Origin: CAIYTF01 sp963664845
GTDB taxonomy: Bacteria; Bacteroidota; Ignavibacteria; Ignavibacteriales; Ignavibacteriaceae
NCBI GenBank assembly: GCA_963664845.1
Contig: OY761615.1
Coordinates: 3,472,001-3,536,000 of the forward strand
Direction of reading: 5' to 3'
Length of the DNA: 64,000 bases
Positions within the stretch are counted from its first letter, which is position 1, and each line of letters starts with the position of its first letter. The notes under the pieces were generated by a model. That model was not told the DNA's origin, ran no database searches, and saw only the letters and a program-made list of their open reading frames with translations. The translations under genes were made by a program, and so were the position numbers. Of the stretch, positions 26,801 through 36,100 are shown piece by piece.

Positions 26801-28809
26801 ATTCCAAGACCTGCATCGAGAGAGTTTAAAATATGCAGGGTTGAGCCTGCCTGAAATGTTGCAGCAGGTATCTTGGAGGAAGCAACATCTGCCTGATATT
26901 CACCTGAAGACGAGATAATAAGACCGCCGCCAAGCGCGACCGTATTAACTGATTTGTTGTCCAGAACTCCGTTAACGGTCAACGTTTTTGAGGCTGCTAT
27001 TGTAAGAGTTCCTCCGGCTGCCAGGATAACCGTATTACTTGCGGATATAACAGATGAGTTGTTAATATTGAGATTATTAAAAATTGCAGAAGTAATGTTT
27101 TGTGTTGACGAACCATTGAAGACGAACGTATTTCCGGTAACATCATAAGTGGCAGCACCTGCGTTAAAGCTTCCGGATACCGAAATAGTTCCCGATGGTA
27201 ATGTCCTAACGGCCCCGGCATCGTTTGTGCTTGCAAGATTTGTATAAGATCCTGCAAGTAATGTCAGGCTTGAACTACCATCATAATTGATTTGGCAGTT
27301 GGGGTCCAGTGTCCCAAATGTCAAACCGCTCGTGTTTTGAATATTGAGTGTTGCGTTTGCTGAAACATTTATCGTGCCGGTAAGAGAGTAAGCCTCAGGG
27401 ATCACCAGTGAGTTTGCTGTCGTTCCATCGCCGAGTACTACTGCTGAACCGGTTCCTGAGAAAGTTACCGCCGAGCCAATTGTTGCGCCTGTTCCATAGA
27501 TATAATAAGTTGTGTTATTCGAAGTGAAATCGGATGGATGTGTTCCACCACCACCCAAATCAGTTCCCCAATTTGAAGGCACCGAAATATCCGTACTTGG
27601 TGTATTATAATAATGGAGAGGGGTGTTGAAGGTTACCTCTGTTCCGTAGGCTGTCCCGACGCTATTGGTTGCATAGGCTCTTACATGATAGGTTGTAAGC
27701 GACAGTAATGGAGTCAACGTGGAAGAAAACGTTCCCAATCCGGAACCATTTGACTGAAATGCATCTGCTGTTGATGGTGAACCGGAAGTATTCCAGCAAA
27801 TACCACGATCCGTAACTGTAGCACCGCCATCGGCAATCACAGTACCACCACCTGCGGCAGAGGTTGGCAATATTGACGTTATACTCGCTGTTGTTACAGT
27901 TGGCAGGGAGGCCGAGGAGGACGTGGTAAATGAAATCTGATTTCCATAAGCGGTTCCAACACTATTCGTGGCATAGGCCCGGGCATAGTAGGTTGTTCCC
28001 ATTGTCAGATCGGTTAAAATGCTCGAAAAGCTTCCGGTGCCGGTGCCATTACTCGTATAAGAATCAGACGTTGTTGGTGTGCCGGCAGTATTCCAACAAA
28101 CACCCCGGGCCGTTACTGAAGCTCCGCCATCTGATGTAATGTTCCCGCCTGAGTTTGCGCTCGTAGATAGAATTTCTGACGCATCTGTTGTTGTTAATGT
28201 AGGAAGTGCTGAAGTTGAGCCTGAAACGACAAGATTGTTGGCAATGAAGTATTTGCCTGAGACGCTTGTTGAATTGTAGATGAATGGATAAATACGAATG
28301 GTGAGCGTGCTTCCACTGGGCACCAAAATAGGGGTGGTGTAACTGAATGCAGTCACCGTTGAAGTGGATAAGTTGCCGGAACCGTTTCCATCTCTGATTT
28401 GCGTCGATGAGGTAAAACCATTCAACGAATAGTAAATGCTGGCACGTATGGTACTACTGCTTGCTGCCCACATATTAACACCAATTGAGGACACAGTAAA
28501 ACTATTGGCGGTAGGTGATACGGTAAATTCCAGGTATTTCGTCGAAATATAATCGAGTTGGCCAGTTGGCCACGTATTTCCAGTACCCCGCAACCTTCCG
28601 CCAGTGAAACCGCCAACCGTGCTGGTGGAGTTAAATTCAAGGCCCGTAAGTACTTCTGTTGTTGCAGACACAGCACCGGACACGGAGGGTGCTGCCACTG
28701 CTGCAGTACTCATAGCCCACGTTGCAGAAGCAGCCGTTTGTGCCAGTGAAGTCTTGCTGAATGCCAGACAAAGCACAATCGCGATTAAAATAGTGAGACT
28801 TTTTTTCAT
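23839..28809 (-). CDS. Very large secreted pectinesterase (CE8) with T9SS sorting domain
   Basis: A 1656-residue paralogue of the neighbouring pectinesterase. Order: signal peptide (MKKSLTILIAIVLCLAF); a 160-residue beta domain; two Fn3-like repeats with RGVCWNT and AYATNSVGTAYG; a long Thr/Ser/Asn-rich beta-repeat region (about 400-1130); pectin methylesterase domain (about 1138-1445); a further Fn3-like domain (LLPVELSSFTA to SVIEVTV); sorting domain from NYPNPFNPSTVI to KKMLLLK. Catalytic motifs GHQDTYY (about 1273), VDFIFG (about 1297) and LGRPW (about 1359) are intact. The last 80 residues are nearly the same as in the first pectinesterase. The element at 29000-29027, some 190 bases upstream, is a likely control site. 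Confidence 0.93.
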   Translation of the reverse strand: MKKSLTILIAIVLCLAFSKTSLAQTAASATWAMSTAAVAAPSVSGAVSATTEVLTGLEFNSTSTVGGFTGGRLRGTGNTWPTGQLDYISTKYLEFTVSPTANSFTVSSIGVNMWAASSSTIRASIYYSLNGFTSSTQIRDGNGSGNLSTSTVTAFSYTTPILVPSGSTLTIRIYPFIYNSTSVSGKYFIANNLVVSGSTSALPTLTTTDASEILSTSANSGGNITSDGGASVTARGVCWNTAGTPTTSDSYTSNGTGTGSFSSILTDLTMGTTYYARAYATNSVGTAYGNQISFTTSSSASLPTVTTASITSILPTSAAGGGTVIADGGATVTDRGICWNTSGSPSTADAFQSNGSGLGTFSSTLTPLLSLTTYHVRAYATNSVGTAYGTEVTFNTPLHYYNTPSTDISVPSNWGTDLGGGGTHPSDFTSNNTTYYIYGTGATIGSAVTFSGTGSAVVLGDGTTANSLVIPEAYSLTGTINVSANATLNIQNTSGLTFGTLDPNCQINYDGSSSLTLLAGSYTNLASTNDAGAVRTLPSGTISVSGSFNAGAATYDVTGNTFVFNGSSTQNITSAIFNNLNINNSSVISASNTVILAAGGTLTIAASKTLTVNGVLDNKSVNTVALGGGLIISSSGEYQADVASSKIPAATFQAGSTLHILNSLDAGLGIPASIGGNVICDVSGNLGAWMKSSVTIGGNLTVLNGALNNGTGGSSRTLLVQGNMTISGGEYDIAGTAAVLTNQTLTVSGNLTVNGTAKLYASSNSTAGTVGTINIGGNLIHTAGEIGQALNAVGGAVVFNSSSTAQSIASIGFANSPTITFNNTSSGGLTLGSDLTLNGTLTLTNGVLTLGSQNLILGSAATIAGTPSATAMIYANSTGQLRRSVTTSGSFLFPIGDVSGTAEYTPVTLTASAAAYSSAYLTVNTTRAKHPSNTSSTDYLNRYWTVNASGFTDLVYSGIFNYTTGDVAGSESLIFGAFHSGSTWQNVGNVNVINHNFTTPNLVVLGDFTCADGTVVPTSPIMTVSTSGIGFGHVDRNTTSAEQSYTITGYYLSPAEESITITAPTHFEVSTTSGSGFSSSITLPYTGSTLSATTIYVHFVAPNVTGPTQFTGTLTNTGGGATVQNISLSGTSQISNAELGVNIVVAKDGSGDYTTIQAGINAIPTTHDGISPYKLFIRQGFYHEKVSVPGTISDVLIVGESRDSTILDYTDYVGMSGTSDVPGTSSVETIKINASNITFKNMTIQDTVTRERAVAINITNSADKVTFRDCNIYGHQDTYYFWNCYRVYHINCKITGSVDFIFGTGLAVFDSCSLEVNRNGGVLTAASTTSNFAYGFVFRNCTITSVATGFDGAPITSFYLGRPWQNNPKTTFLQCYEPATLAAAGYTLMNSDPAASVNQNTLYAEYDCYGPGSSYATRATIAGNANYGRQLTLAESQNYTLATIFAAASKTDSPFPNGDWMPEGATTLLPVELSSFTAASVDGKVTLKWKTATEVNSARFEIERSNKAENAAWKSVGSVRSAGISNSPREYSYTDNQLVVGKYNYRLKTVDNDGSYAYSSVIEVTVAAPRVFTVSQNYPNPFNPSTVINFSLPQSGKVSLSIYNVLGQKVMTLLDETLEAGTYQRSFNAAGLASGTYVYQLRAGNSVITKKMLLLK

Positions 28810-28999
28810 ACGAACATCTCTCTCTTATTTGTTTGTGAAAATTCACTGTAATCGGTTTCAGTCGCCGGGAAAACATTTCTGTACGGTCAGTTATTCCAAG
28901 GCGAATCGATTTTTGGGTACACCATTCTGTGAAACTCTACCTGTCACCATTTTTGTTTTCGGATTCCACAGATCGTTTGCCACAGCCAATAAATCGGCC

Positions 29000-29027
29000 A
29001 CTTAATCGATAAAGTAAACCTTTATTT
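29000..29027 (-). promoter_or_regulatory. Conserved regulatory element, copy 2 (pectinesterase 2 promoter)
   Basis: Same 28-bp element as at 23477-23504, one base different, with the palindromic core CTTAATCGATAAAG at 29001-29014. A second element (CGACGAAACGGAG, 29075-29087) lies 75 bases from its start, close to the spacing in copy 1. It precedes the pectinesterase 2 start codon by about 190 bases. Confidence 0.55.
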
Positions 29028-29288
29028 TGCCTGCCTCTATATAGGCAAAATTGTTTTTGAGAGAAACCATAAATCGACGAAACGGAGGGAAGGGGAGTAG
29101 AAGAAAGCTTTAACGATGCGAATTTGACGTGAAAACGCTATTTATCCACAAAAATCCCCATGAAAGCAGATTGTTAAATGCGACGAAACGGAGCGGGCTT
29201 TTATGGCTTGAGAAATTGTGCTTGTATTACAAGCGCATTCCTTTGTGGAATTTCCCCTGTTGATCATGAAAGCAGTTAGAAAGAGACC

Positions 29289-29322
29289 GGACTCTCTAAT
29301 TGAGCAAATACTCAGAGAATCC
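29289..29322 (-). terminator. Possible terminator after TonB-lipoprotein pair 2
   Basis: On the minus strand GGATTCTCT pairs with AGAGAGTCC (one wobble pair), with an inner GAG/CTC stem. The following T-run is weak (GGTCTCTTTCT), so termination efficiency is uncertain. Confidence 0.4.
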
Positions 29323-29338
29323 GTTTATGTAATCAGCA

Positions 29339-30205
29339 TTATCTGTTGATCGTAAAATATGCCGTATCTCTTATCGCGGATGCGAAGACACCAATACCAT
29401 TACCGGTAAGAATAAGTTTGGGTTCGTGAAAGTTGCCGTCAAATTCTTTGACGTTTGGAGCCGTCAACACGAAATTCTTGAAGTTCTCGTCTCCGGCATA
29501 CACAATAACCTTGTATGTGGAATAGAACCAGGTATCAAAACTCTGTATGGGTTGCAATGTGGTGTCGGTTGCACTTGGCAGAAGATTCATAATAAAACCG
29601 AGTTGAAACCTGTAATTATTCAGGTCCTTTTCAACGTCTTCCGGCTTAATGTCTTTGCGGAACTCGTTGTCAAAAATAAAATTGGCCACGCTGGCCGAAT
29701 CAGGTCTGATGGAGAATGCATAAAAATTTGTTGTGGCAGTCGGAATGAATTTCAGAGTGATTTCAGAACCATAGTGCAGCGTGTCACCAAGTTCTTTGGT
29801 TAACAGCCTGAAGCCTTGGGCGGGAACCGTGGTTGTTGCGCTTGTCTGCAGATTCTGACCCGCCACAACTGCATTCACCTCAAGTTTATAGGTCTGCCCC
29901 TTGGCAACAACTATTGCATCTGAATAATAGGAAAACGTCACCGGATCAAAAGTCAAACTGACCCCGTTTATTCTGACGCTCGCGTTTGGTATTATGAACG
30001 ATGCAGTATCCAGTGTCTGATTAAGCGGAAAATTCCTGGTTATTTTTATGTTGTGAACCGGTTCACCGGGATAGAGGTATCCCTCCACCACTATCTTGGG
30101 CTCATAGGCAATTGACGTAATATCAATGTTCGGGTCCCCGCAGGAAACAAGTCCAGCCAGCGGAAGTAAACAGAGAATGTGTAATAAATAATTTTTCATT
30201 TTCAT
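29339..30205 (-). CDS. DUF4249-type lipoprotein partner of TonB receptor
   Basis: A lipoprotein of about 288 residues starting MKMKNYLLHILCLLPLAGLV with lipobox LVSC directly after; the frame also allows a start four codons earlier. The mature domain is beta-rich, with the segment YEPKIVVEGYLYPGEPVHNI followed by ASVRINGV and YKLEVNAVV. These are typical of DUF4249 proteins found downstream of TonB receptors. It ends in LTGNGIGVFASAIRDTAYF, parallel to the VTGDGIGIFCGRTDT end of the 15376-16206 protein, so the two are paralogues. It is the second gene of the leftward pair with the receptor at 30320-32689. Confidence 0.77.
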   Translation of the reverse strand: MKMKNYLLHILCLLPLAGLVSCGDPNIDITSIAYEPKIVVEGYLYPGEPVHNIKITRNFPLNQTLDTASFIIPNASVRINGVSLTFDPVTFSYYSDAIVVAKGQTYKLEVNAVVAGQNLQTSATTTVPAQGFRLLTKELGDTLHYGSEITLKFIPTATTNFYAFSIRPDSASVANFIFDNEFRKDIKPEDVEKDLNNYRFQLGFIMNLLPSATDTTLQPIQSFDTWFYSTYKVIVYAGDENFKNFVLTAPNVKEFDGNFHEPKLILTGNGIGVFASAIRDTAYFTINR

Positions 30206-30319
30206 AGTGAGATCCAAATTTCATTAACCGGTTCAGCCGGAAGTAAAGTATAACAATTATATAAGTTCATATCGGTATTGTTTAACGCATCTGCCATTGT
30301 GGGCATGCGAAGCCCGGGT

Positions 30320-32689
30320 CTAAAATTTTGCAGTTACCCCGATGCTTGGCAGCAGGGGTAACATCGAAGTTTTATCAACCGTTTGCCTGAGCAATCCGTC
30401 TTTGAATTCCTGTTCGTAATCAATAAACCACACATTTTTCCTGTTGCCCGCGTTAAATACCTGGAGATAGGGCGACAGGGTCCAGCCGCTGTATTGTATT
30501 TCATACGTAATACTGAAATCCAGCCGTATATACGGAGGCAACCGGTATTGGTCTATTTGTGACGGGTACAAATTATATCCGGAGAACGAAAGCCCGGAGT
30601 GCTGAACATCATTCCAGTCCGGAACGGAATTCACCAGGTAAGCGGATGCGGGAACAGTTATGGGTTGTCCCGTTGAATACACCACATTTATTCCAATCAG
30701 CCACTTGGTGTCCCGCTTTTTGTACTCCCGGTCATATACCTGATCCCAGAATGCATTCCAGTCAAGGTTAAACACGCCATTCACTATGGATGTCCGGTCC
30801 TGACGGGGAATGAACATCTTTCCCAGGTTGATGGCGGCGTAATTGTATTCTGTTCTTGAAAGCGAGTAGGATATCCACCCTGAAATGGGTCCCACATCGC
30901 GTTTGAATATAAATTCCAATCCATACGATTTTCCGTCGCCACGGTTAAACAGGCTCTTTGTCGATCCGTAGACTGGTTTTGTCCCCTCATACGATTGCGG
31001 AGTCGCATCGGCAAATGAAAGCTGATTATACTGATAGATGCTGTTGTAAGTTTTATAATAGGCTTCAACTTCAAATGAATATATCTGATCAACTTCTTTC
31101 TGGAAGCTTAAGATATAATGCGAGGAAGATGATGGATCAATGTTATCGTCTACAGAAGTCCATATGCTGGTGAAAAACAGCCGTGAGATCCTGTTCAGGT
31201 ACTGATAATATTTGCCCGTTGCGAATTTCAGACTGTAGGTATCGCCTAGGCGGTACTTGGCGCTGAACCGTGGCTCAAAGTTGACGAAATTTCTATCAGA
31301 ATAAAAAAAGTTGGTGCGCAGGCCTCCTTCAATTTGGAGTTTATCAATGAGGTGGGCTGAGACGCTGCCATAGAGCATAGTGTGGCGCCTCGACTTTGAA
31401 ACGTCAACTTTGCCATTCTGAAAATCCTGCTGGAGCAACCCGGCAATGAACTTCTCCTCGAATCCGAATTTGGCTGAAATGTTTTTGGCGGCATAGTACT
31501 CAAGCGCACCCTTCACGGCAAAATCGTAAAGCCGGTTTTTCTCTTTCACGTTTGCAAGTTCAAAATCAAAATCGGAACCGAAAGAACTGTAAGTAGTCCA
31601 GAGGGTAAAAAACAACTGACTGCCAAACAGATGCCGCCAGTTTGCTGATGCGGACTGGTTTCCCCAAATGTAGCTGAAACCTTTTGACGAATTTTGCTGA
31701 TTGAACCGAAAGTCAAGGTTATCCTGTCCGCCAAAATAACTGAGTGTCACCTTGTCACGGATGCCCAGGTCGAGAAACGCTTTTATATTACCGTCATAAA
31801 AATAGTAGTTGGGTATATCCTTATTCCACTTTGCGTAGGTCTTGTCAATATAGGTTCTCCGGATGGAACCGGAGAGCGAGCCAAAATCACCAAGCGGGGT
31901 TTGCAAGGTGGTGCTTGCGGAAAGCAAACTCACATTCACCACTCCGGTGAATGTATTCCGGTTCCCGTCAATATTGGTAACATCAAGAACTGAGGATAAT
32001 CGTCCGCCATATTCCGCGCCGAAACCGCCCTTGGATATTTCAACTTTTTTGATTGCGTACGTGTTGAAGGTGGAGAATATGCCAAATGCATGTTCCGGAT
32101 TATAAACATCTGCACCATCAATCATATACAGATTCTGGTCCGGAGTTCCGCCGCGCACGTAGAGCGCCGATGAAAAATCCGAAAGGGCCGTTATTCCCGG
32201 CAGCGTTTGCAGTGCACGCAGTAAATCGGCCTCAACCACGCGCGGAATCTGATTAATTTGTGTTGAGTTAAGCTCTATTTTGGAAACCGGTTTCTCAAAA
32301 AGTTTATCAATGACGCGTATGGAATCTGCCGAAACAACAACAGCTCCGGTTTCAACCGAATGCGGTAACAGTTTAATGATTAAAGGTGAACCACTTTTCC
32401 TCATAACCTGTACAGTGGAAGAATACACTTTAAAACCCACATAGCTGCAGACAAGCGAGTAGGTTCCCGGTGCTATATCAGGAATTGCAAAAAAGCCGCT
32501 GATATTTGTTGCGCCGCCCTGTCTTGCCTCTTTCAAAAAGACGTTGGCACCAATGAGTGCTTCCCCGGAAACATTGTCATAGACAAAGCCGGTTACAGTG
32601 CTGTTTCCGTCTCCGGATTGCGCGTTGAGTGTTGCCGGGGAAATGAAAGCCAGAAATGCGAAAACGAGCAGAAAACAAAAATTCTTCAT
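30320..32689 (-). CDS. TonB-dependent outer-membrane receptor with carboxypeptidase-regulatory-like N-terminal domain
   Basis: A 789-residue paralogue of the receptor at 12971-15304. The start at 32689 (MKNFCFLLVFAFLAFISPAT) gives a normal signal peptide; an 18-codon in-frame extension exists. Order: CarboxypepD_reg-like domain (TVTGFVYDNVSGEALIGANV), plug with IPRVVEADLLRALQTLPGI and LYVRGGTPDQNLYMIDGADV, then barrel ending LPSIGVTAKF. It faces a DUF4249 lipoprotein gene about 115 bases downstream. No SusD homologue is present. It lies upstream of the pectinesterases on the same strand, but separate control elements suggest independent transcription. Whether it imports pectin fragments is unknown. 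Confidence 0.88.
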   Translation of the reverse strand: MKNFCFLLVFAFLAFISPATLNAQSGDGNSTVTGFVYDNVSGEALIGANVFLKEARQGGATNISGFFAIPDIAPGTYSLVCSYVGFKVYSSTVQVMRKSGSPLIIKLLPHSVETGAVVVSADSIRVIDKLFEKPVSKIELNSTQINQIPRVVEADLLRALQTLPGITALSDFSSALYVRGGTPDQNLYMIDGADVYNPEHAFGIFSTFNTYAIKKVEISKGGFGAEYGGRLSSVLDVTNIDGNRNTFTGVVNVSLLSASTTLQTPLGDFGSLSGSIRRTYIDKTYAKWNKDIPNYYFYDGNIKAFLDLGIRDKVTLSYFGGQDNLDFRFNQQNSSKGFSYIWGNQSASANWRHLFGSQLFFTLWTTYSSFGSDFDFELANVKEKNRLYDFAVKGALEYYAAKNISAKFGFEEKFIAGLLQQDFQNGKVDVSKSRRHTMLYGSVSAHLIDKLQIEGGLRTNFFYSDRNFVNFEPRFSAKYRLGDTYSLKFATGKYYQYLNRISRLFFTSIWTSVDDNIDPSSSSHYILSFQKEVDQIYSFEVEAYYKTYNSIYQYNQLSFADATPQSYEGTKPVYGSTKSLFNRGDGKSYGLEFIFKRDVGPISGWISYSLSRTEYNYAAINLGKMFIPRQDRTSIVNGVFNLDWNAFWDQVYDREYKKRDTKWLIGINVVYSTGQPITVPASAYLVNSVPDWNDVQHSGLSFSGYNLYPSQIDQYRLPPYIRLDFSITYEIQYSGWTLSPYLQVFNAGNRKNVWFIDYEQEFKDGLLRQTVDKTSMLPLLPSIGVTAKF

Positions 32690-33118
32690 ACAGCCATATT
32701 TATTGATAAGATCAAATTGAAAGCTAATTGTCCGGATGGACAATTAAGGGGATTAGGTTATAAACGGTTTATTTCGAGGATAAATTACGGATAAACCGGG
32801 TTAAGTAACAAGCCGATTTTGGAGGGTATATACCATATTTTAGGAAGATTGTCACTTGGAAATAGATTGCATGAAAAGTGCCAAATCAAAAAACTTGTTG
32901 TTTATACTGCCATTCTCTAAGGTATTGGTGCTTCGCCTGGCGGAGGGGTGAAAACTGTATAAAAAAAGCCTTGCCTCAAAATTTTTTGGAGCAAGGCTTT
33001 ATAGAGTATTCTGATTTCGCCAGGATTAATTTACTCTGACATCATTTGATCTCGGGATTTTCAGGATAATTCTTCCTGATTAAATAATTTATTTGTGAAA
33101 TCATATAAATCAACGGGG
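32690..33118. other. Intergenic region with terminator
   Basis: About 430 bases. It holds the terminator of the 33119-37093 gene (32966-33003) and should hold the promoter of the TonB receptor. I see no gene. Confidence 0.6.
32963..33003 (-). terminator. Terminator of beta-helix protein gene
   Basis: AAAAAAAGCCTTGC and GCAAGGCTTT form a 10-bp stem over a 15-nt loop. On the minus strand the stem is followed by CTTTTTTTAT. Confidence 0.75.
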
Positions 33119-36100
33119 TTATTTGACCACCATCATTTTTTTTGTTGCGGAAAAATTGCCGGAGCGAAGCGTATAAATATAAACACCGCTGGCCAGAGTG
33201 CTGCCATTGAACACTACAGAGTAGCTGCCCGCATTTTGTATCTCATTTACCAGCGTTTTCACTTCCCGTCCCAAAATGTCATATATTTTGAGCGATACCA
33301 TATTATTCAACGGTAACTCATATTTGATAACCGTTGATGGATTGAACGGGTTGGGATAATTATTGGATAAGCTATATTCAGTAGGTATAACAACACCAGT
33401 TCCCCTGCCCGCCTTCCGGTTCATAAGCTCTTTTCCGCCAAGAGAATTGTCCAGGGCGGTTTGAGCCATATCCAATCTGGAGACAAGTTCATCGTCAACC
33501 TTTTTCAACGGAAGTTTTTTTAGGGCATCAAGAATTCGTGCGGCTCCATCGGCATCATTTGCTTCATGAAGCAAAACGAAAAACTTGCTGAACATTGCAT
33601 CGTATTTTTCATGATCATTTGAAGGATCGGAAATTATATCATCATATAATTTGGCTGACTGGCCGTACGCCCCATTCTTCATCTGAATTCCTGCAAGAAG
33701 TTTCCTGATATGCGTACGGTGCTTGTTCCCCTTCAACCTCGAAGAACTTAAAAAGTCCAGATCATCCCCTCTTTTATACCGGGAATTCAGGCTGACGATG
33801 CGGGACATTGCCTGTTCAGCAAACGAATCAAACTTGATCATGTTCTTGTACAGAGTGACCGCTTCGTCAATTCTGCCCTGTTGTTCCAATCGTAATCCCA
33901 CCCTGATATCACTTCCTTTCCCCGGAGCTTCCTTTTTCTGCAGCACTACTGCTGTTTTTGCATCATCCTGCTTTGGTGAGCTGATCCCAAACCATGGATC
34001 GGATTCAGCTACCAAATCGTCAAAAACAATAACGCTGCCTGCATCGCAGTACATACTCGGAGTATTATTACTGCCCCCCCAATAATTATAATCCGCATAA
34101 ATGTAGCTTGAATTTGCCGCCAAGAGCGACCGGGTATTTCCAAAAATACTGTTGTCCGCGTGTGTGTGATCATCTTGTCCGGCATCGCAAACGCCTCCCC
34201 AACTGCTGGTTATTGCGGTTAAACAGTTCTGTATCCTGTTGTTCGGCATTGGCCGGTCGTCATTTAATGTGCCCAACTGAGCCGTAGACCCGCCGCCAAA
34301 ATACATGCCCTGGTTAAACCCGCTTATGTCGTTATGCCCTGCGTAAGTGCTCATGCCATTAATCAAATATATACCGAGGCAGGTGTGATACCCGGGAGTT
34401 CCTGATTCCTTTGTTATGCTGTTGTTGTAAATATTTGCATAATTTGATGCCGTGCCCGTTCCATAAATGCCGTTCCCCGGATTGTTTTTAATACTGTTAT
34501 CGTGAATTGAAGGATTTGCGGAAGAGATATAAATACCATTCGTGCAATTGGATATCACCGAATGAGAGATGGTGACATCCGCTCCGGAAATACATTGAAT
34601 ACCGGCGCCATTGGAAATAGTCGCATGATCCAGTATTGAGTTTTTTGCCGCGGCACCGGTGAAGGTGATTGTTCCCCAGGTACCGGAAGTACCGGCCCGG
34701 TCGAAAACAACGGGAAAGAAATCGCTCCCCTGCACTGTTAAGACTCCGTTAACAGTCAGGGATGCGCCCGCCGGAAAGTAAACAAAAGCATCCTGACTGA
34801 TAGTTAATGTATATTGAGGAGGCACAACAACTGAACCCAGCAGCGTTATTGTTCCGCTTGGCCAGATTTCATTTGATTGTAGTTCTCCGTAAGGCGTTAT
34901 ATAGCTTACAAATTGTGAAAACGTTTTTGTTTGCTGTGTAACATTATCGGTGATAACACAACGAATAGTGAAGCTTTTATTCTGACCTGGTGTGCCCCAA
35001 ATGCACGTCGGACTGTTTGTATTTAAGGATTGCCAACCTGAAAGACCTGAAATATTTGCATCCCAAGCATAGGTAAACTGCCCCGATCCGCTTGTAGGGG
35101 TAACGTTCCAAGTCAGTACATCGCCATGAAAGCTTGAAGGGCCGTTAAAATATGCGCGGAGCGGCATAGCAAAGTCAATACTCTTGGTAATTGAATAATC
35201 AGACTGGGATAGAACACCCCAGCTCTTGGCAACAAAACGGCATGTTAACACTCCTATAGGGTTTCCTTTAACTTCAGTCAATCCGATATGTGCAATATTA
35301 CCTCGCGAAGGGAGATATAATGCTGGTGAAGATAAATCGTTGATCAAGATTCCATTTCGGTACAAGTCACAATGGATTTTCTGAAGATCAAAACACGATG
35401 CAGTAACATTTACCCCGTAATCAGAAAGGCCGTTATCAAATAGCACTGAAGTTATGTTTCCTAAATCGGCTCCCTGATCATATACAGTAATGCCATGCTG
35501 ATTCTCATCCCACTGGTCAATCACGTAAGGCGAACCTGATGTATGAATCCCGCTCAAAGACATTATCAGCTTTGGGCTATGCCAAGGTGCATTAGCTGAA
35601 AGGTTTGCTTTAACAGTTCCAAGATATCCTGTCCGAGAATGAACATCAAAAACATGGAATGCGCCATTATTTGGATCGGCAACCCAAAGGGCGGATGCGG
35701 GACCAGATGGATATACACTTAAGGAGTTTAGCGAACTATTTGTCTCGGCCACGTAATTGTAAACTTGGAAATTGCCTGACAAAATATTGCCTGAGGGAAT
35801 GCTCATACTAGTAACAATTATTAACCTTTTTTTATCAGAGTCAATTACGGCTAAACACTTTTGGCCTGAGTCATCAAAATTTGCCAGAATTTTTTCAGGT
35901 CGTGTAAATGTAATTGTTTGGCCAGATGGATTAACAACCCCTGTAAACATTTTTCCGGAACTTACATCCGATGTAATTTTATGTACTGCATTACCATCTT
36001 TATCTGCAACCCATATTGTGTTCTGTGCTCCATTATATCCGTATGCAATATCAGTACATATATCTGCCGGATACTGAACACCCGGAAGAGTAACCTCTCG

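Larger units (their letters stand above)
28810..29338. other. Upstream region of pectinesterase 2
   Basis: About 530 bases without a supported gene. It carries the conserved regulatory element (29000-29027), an adjoining inverted repeat (TTTTGCCT 29025-29032 with AGGCAAAA 29043-29050), a 13-bp direct repeat CGACGAAACGGAG (29075-29087 and 29181-29193) and a hairpin behind the lipoprotein gene (29289-29322). Confidence 0.6.

Noticed and set aside
32963..33003. Riboswitch or small RNA at the AAAAAAAGCCTTGC hairpin
   Set aside because: It is a simple stem with a T-run on the minus strand directly behind the 33119-37093 gene, fully explained as a terminator.
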